DNA from: Fluviibacter sp039805865
Lineage (GTDB): Bacteria; Pseudomonadota; Gammaproteobacteria; Burkholderiales; Rhodocyclaceae
Assembly: GCA_039805865.1 (NCBI GenBank)
Contig: JBDLTI010000012.1
Coordinates: 1-44,970 of the forward strand
Reading direction: 5' to 3'
Length of the DNA stretch: 44,970 bases
This document shows, piece after piece, positions 41,970-44,970 of this stretch (positions within the stretch are counted from its first letter, which is position 1; every line of letters begins with the position of its first letter). The notes under the pieces were generated by a model, which saw only the letters and a list, made by a program, of their open reading frames with translations, was not told where the DNA came from and made no database searches. The translations under genes were made by a program, and so were the position numbers.

Positions 41970-44900
41970 GTGTTTTCCCGTTTCTTTATTCACCGGCCGA
42001 TCTTTGCAACGGTGATCTCCATTGTGATCGTGCTGGCCGGACTGGCTGCTGGTCGTGTGCTACCAATTTCGCATTACCCGGAGATTGCACCGCCGACGGT
42101 GATTGTGTCGGCGAACTACCCCGGGGCGTCGACCGAAACCCTGATTCGTACGGTAGCCGGGCCCATTGAAGAACAACTGTCGGGTGTCGAGAATCTGCTG
42201 TATTTCAGCTCGACCGCTGCCTCGAATGGTTCGCTCACCGTCACGGCAACTTTTGAGGTCGGCACTAATATCGATATGGCCACGGTGAACGTTAATAACC
42301 GGGTCAAGATTGCCGAACCGCGTTTGCCCGATGTCGTTCGCCAGTTCGGCGTCACGGTTCAGAAACGTTCCAACGACATTCTGCTGGTATCCACCATTAC
42401 TTCGCCAGATAACAGTCGCTCGGCACTGTTTTTGTCGAACTATGTACTCATCAATATCCTTGATGAGCTGAAGCGCCTGCCCGGTGTGGGGGATGCACAG
42501 ATTTTCGGCGCCAAGGATTACTCCATGCGCATCTGGCTGCGTCCTGACAAAATGGCGCAGCTGGGTATCACGACTGGTGATATTGCCGCCGCCATTAACG
42601 CGCAGAACAAACAGAACGTGGCCGGTAAGATTGGCCAGGAGCCGGCTATTGAAGGGCAGCAGCTGACCTATACCGTCACGGCCAAGGGTCGCCTGGCAAC
42701 GCCGGAAGCCTTTGGCGATATTGTGATCCGTTCACAGGGACCGGCCGGTACGTTACGTCTGAAAGACGTGGCGCGTGTCGAACTTGGTGCGGCCAACTAT
42801 GACGCCAACACGCGACTCCTGGGTAATCCGGTGTCCAGCGTGGGGATTTTTCTGCAATCTGGTGCCAATGCGCTGGAGACAGCAGACCGTGTTAAAGCAA
42901 AGTTGGAAGAGCTCAAGAAGCGTTTTCCCGATGGCGTCGATTATGTGATCCCCTTTGATACGACCCGCTTCGTCAATGCGTCGATTCGCGAAGTGGTGAA
43001 GACCCTCTTTGAAGCCATGATTCTGGTGGCTATAGTGGTTTTTCTTTTCCTGCAGAACTGGCGTGCCACGCTGATTCCGCTGCTGGCTGTGCCGGTGTCT
43101 CTGATCGGTACCTTTGCCGGTTTGTGGGTCTTCGGGTTTTCCATCAATACGCTGACCTTGTTTGCCATGGTGCTCGCCATCGGTATTGTGGTCGATGATG
43201 CCATCGTTGTTCTTGAAAACGTGGAACGACTGATGCAGGAGCGCCGTTTGCCGCCCAAACAGGCGGCGGTGGAAGCCATGAAAGAAGTGTCGGGCGCCGT
43301 CGTGGCGATTGTGCTCGTGCTCAGCGCCGTGTTTATCCCGGTCGCCTTCCTGGGCGGCATTGCCGGTAAGCTCTATCAGCAGTTCGCTGTGACCGTTGCT
43401 ATTGCCGTGGCTTTGTCCGGCCTTGTGGCGCTAACGCTCACACCGGCCTTGTGCGGCGTCCTGCTGCGCAGCAAGCACGAAGAGCCACCGGAGGTCTTCA
43501 AACCCTTTAATGAAGGCTTCCAGAAACTGACAGATCGTTATCTGGGCATGGTCCGCAAAACGCTTGATCATCGCCGTATCGGTGTGGCGGTGTTTGGCGC
43601 GGTTATTGTGGGTTGCCTGATCTTGTTCCGAATGGTGCCGGGAGGTTTTGTGCCGCCGGAAGATCAGGGCTATCTGATCAGTGCCCTAATGCTCCCCGAT
43701 GGTGCGAGCCTGCAACGTACAGAGCAATCCGGACAGAAGTTCCAGGAGGCCGTGGTTAAAAACCCGGCTGTCGATAAAGTATTTGTGATTGCCGGTAATG
43801 ACATTGTCGGTGGGGGCATGCGCGCCAATGCCGGTACGGTGTTCATTCCGCTGAAAGACTGGTCGGTTCGTGAGACCGATGCCGGCTCGCTGGCTAAAAT
43901 GTTTACCGGCCTGGGTATGACGCTGCGAGATGGCATGGCTCTGGTTTTCAATCCGCCGGCCATTCGCGGTATCGGTTCGGCAGGTGGCTTCGAGTTCTAT
44001 GTGCAGGCGCGCAACAATCCTTCGGTCACTGATCTGGCCAAGGTATCCGGTGGTCTGATTGAGTCACTCAAGCAGCAACCAGCGCTGACCGGGATTAACA
44101 CGTTTTTCCGGCCAACCTCGCCACAGATTTATGTGGAGGTTGATGAAGCCAAGGCGATCTCACTGGGGATTGCCGTGGCCGATGTCTACCAGAGCTTGCA
44201 GGCGACCATGGGTAGTCTGTACGTTAACGATTTCAACCTGAGTGGTCGTACTTACCGGGTGCAGATGCAGGCGGATGCCGCGTATCGAACACGTCCTAAT
44301 GATCTGGGCCAGATCTACGTACGTGCAGACAACGGATCCATGGTGCCGGTGTCGGCGCTCATTAAAACGACCTCGCTGGTGGGCCCTGAGCAGCTAGAGC
44401 GCTTTAACGGCTATCTCTCGGCCAAGATTCTGGGTAATGGCCAGCCCGGAGTGAGCTCCGGTGATGCCATCAAAATTGTGAATGACGTTGCCCAAGCGAC
44501 TCTGCCGCCGGGGTACGAGTTGGCCTGGTCCGGTCAGGCATACCAACAGATCCGGGCGGGTAATACCTCCGGCATTGCCTTCATTTTTGGCATTGTCATG
44601 GTCTTCCTGATCCTGGCGGCGCAATACGAGCGCTGGTCATTGCCGCTGGCGGTGATTCTCGCCGTACCGTTTGCGCTGTTCGGTGCCTTACTCGCCGTAT
44701 TCTTGCGCGGGATGCCCAATGACATTTATTTCCAGATCGGTCTCGTGGTACTGGTCGGTTTGTCCGCCAAGAACGCGATTCTGATTGTGGAGTTTGCCGC
44801 CCAGAAACGTGCCGAGGGTATGAGTGTCTATGATGCGGCTATGCAGGCGGCGCGGTTGCGCTTCCGCCCGATTGTGATGACGTCACTGGCGTTCATTCTG

Positions 44901-44970
44901 GGGGTCTTTCCGCTGGTGATTTCCACAGGTGCCGGTTCTGCGGCGCGCCGTTCCATGGGAACAGGGGTGT
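41970..44970 (+). CDS. RND multidrug efflux pump, HAE1 family (3' truncated by window)
   Basis: This is the inner-membrane proton-drug antiporter of a tripartite pump. About 1000 of roughly 1050 residues are in the window and the frame is open throughout. The start is GTG at 41970 with AAGGA 9 nt upstream, giving FSRFFIHRPIFATVISIVI as the first helix. PEIAPPTVIVSANYPGAS and the proton-relay GIVVDDAIVVLENVER (Asp409, Asp410) are present, and GLSAKNAILIVEF holds the matching Lys. It is related to AcrB/MexB. An outer-membrane channel gene, if any, lies beyond the window. Confidence 0.96.
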   Translation, partial: MFSRFFIHRPIFATVISIVIVLAGLAAGRVLPISHYPEIAPPTVIVSANYPGASTETLIRTVAGPIEEQLSGVENLLYFSSTAASNGSLTVTATFEVGTNIDMATVNVNNRVKIAEPRLPDVVRQFGVTVQKRSNDILLVSTITSPDNSRSALFLSNYVLINILDELKRLPGVGDAQIFGAKDYSMRIWLRPDKMAQLGITTGDIAAAINAQNKQNVAGKIGQEPAIEGQQLTYTVTAKGRLATPEAFGDIVIRSQGPAGTLRLKDVARVELGAANYDANTRLLGNPVSSVGIFLQSGANALETADRVKAKLEELKKRFPDGVDYVIPFDTTRFVNASIREVVKTLFEAMILVAIVVFLFLQNWRATLIPLLAVPVSLIGTFAGLWVFGFSINTLTLFAMVLAIGIVVDDAIVVLENVERLMQERRLPPKQAAVEAMKEVSGAVVAIVLVLSAVFIPVAFLGGIAGKLYQQFAVTVAIAVALSGLVALTLTPALCGVLLRSKHEEPPEVFKPFNEGFQKLTDRYLGMVRKTLDHRRIGVAVFGAVIVGCLILFRMVPGGFVPPEDQGYLISALMLPDGASLQRTEQSGQKFQEAVVKNPAVDKVFVIAGNDIVGGGMRANAGTVFIPLKDWSVRETDAGSLAKMFTGLGMTLRDGMALVFNPPAIRGIGSAGGFEFYVQARNNPSVTDLAKVSGGLIESLKQQPALTGINTFFRPTSPQIYVEVDEAKAISLGIAVADVYQSLQATMGSLYVNDFNLSGRTYRVQMQADAAYRTRPNDLGQIYVRADNGSMVPVSALIKTTSLVGPEQLERFNGYLSAKILGNGQPGVSSGDAIKIVNDVAQATLPPGYELAWSGQAYQQIRAGNTSGIAFIFGIVMVFLILAAQYERWSLPLAVILAVPFALFGALLAVFLRGMPNDIYFQIGLVVLVGLSAKNAILIVEFAAQKRAEGMSVYDAAMQAARLRFRPIVMTSLAFILGVFPLVISTGAGSAARRSMGTGV

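Overview
The window is chromosomal DNA from a Gram-negative bacterium, most likely a betaproteobacterium. The evidence is the LPS/outer-membrane genes (lpxA/B/D, bamA, bamD, skp), the block uppS-cdsA-dxr-rseP-bamA-skp-lpxD-fabZ-lpxA-lpxB-rnhB followed by ppsR/ppsA, the order smpB | ratA-rnfH | DUF4124-like | guaB-guaA, and a class I polyhydroxyalkanoate (PHA) cluster phaC-phbB-phaR. Base composition looks moderate and even (judged by eye, not computed). I cannot name the genus.

Layout. (1) 1-11596, + strand: a tightly packed envelope operon (isoprenoid carrier, phospholipid, DOXP pathway, RseP, BamA, Skp, lipid A), ending with rnhB and a TrmH-family RNA methyltransferase. (2) 11603-15816: ppsR is divergent from a PdhR-like GntR regulator and ppsA, with PdhR-type palindromes between them. 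(3) 15814-21296: TRIC-type channel, smpB, ratA-rnfH, a small secreted protein, guaB-guaA. (4) 21297-26906: an accessory-looking island. It holds an RHH/ParE toxin-antitoxin pair with a perfect operator palindrome, an OsmC-YcaO fusion 7 nt behind it, a radical SAM protein with a CX4CX2C cluster motif, then a HEPN/MNT toxin-antitoxin pair. (5) 26907-32205, - strand: methyltransferase-rnhA-dnaQ-tex-yffB-like-tag, one compact unit. (6) 32225-36612: gloB, bamD, rluD, pgeF, ZIP transporter. (7) 36619-39971: phaC, phbB, phaR with a candidate PhaR operator and two hairpin terminators. (8) 39969-44970: a TetR regulator divergent from an RND efflux adaptor and pump, with an AcrR-like operator; the pump runs off the window.

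Most of the window is ordinary housekeeping sequence. The best candidate for something under-described is the OsmC-YcaO/radical SAM pair bracketed by two toxin-antitoxin modules. YcaO proteins of this type resemble E. coli YcaO, which is linked genetically to RimO-dependent ribosomal protein S12 modification, so the pair may act in protein or ribosome modification; this is inference. No gap without a gene exceeds 300 bases. I saw no tRNA, rRNA, CRISPR array, insertion sequence or phage gene.
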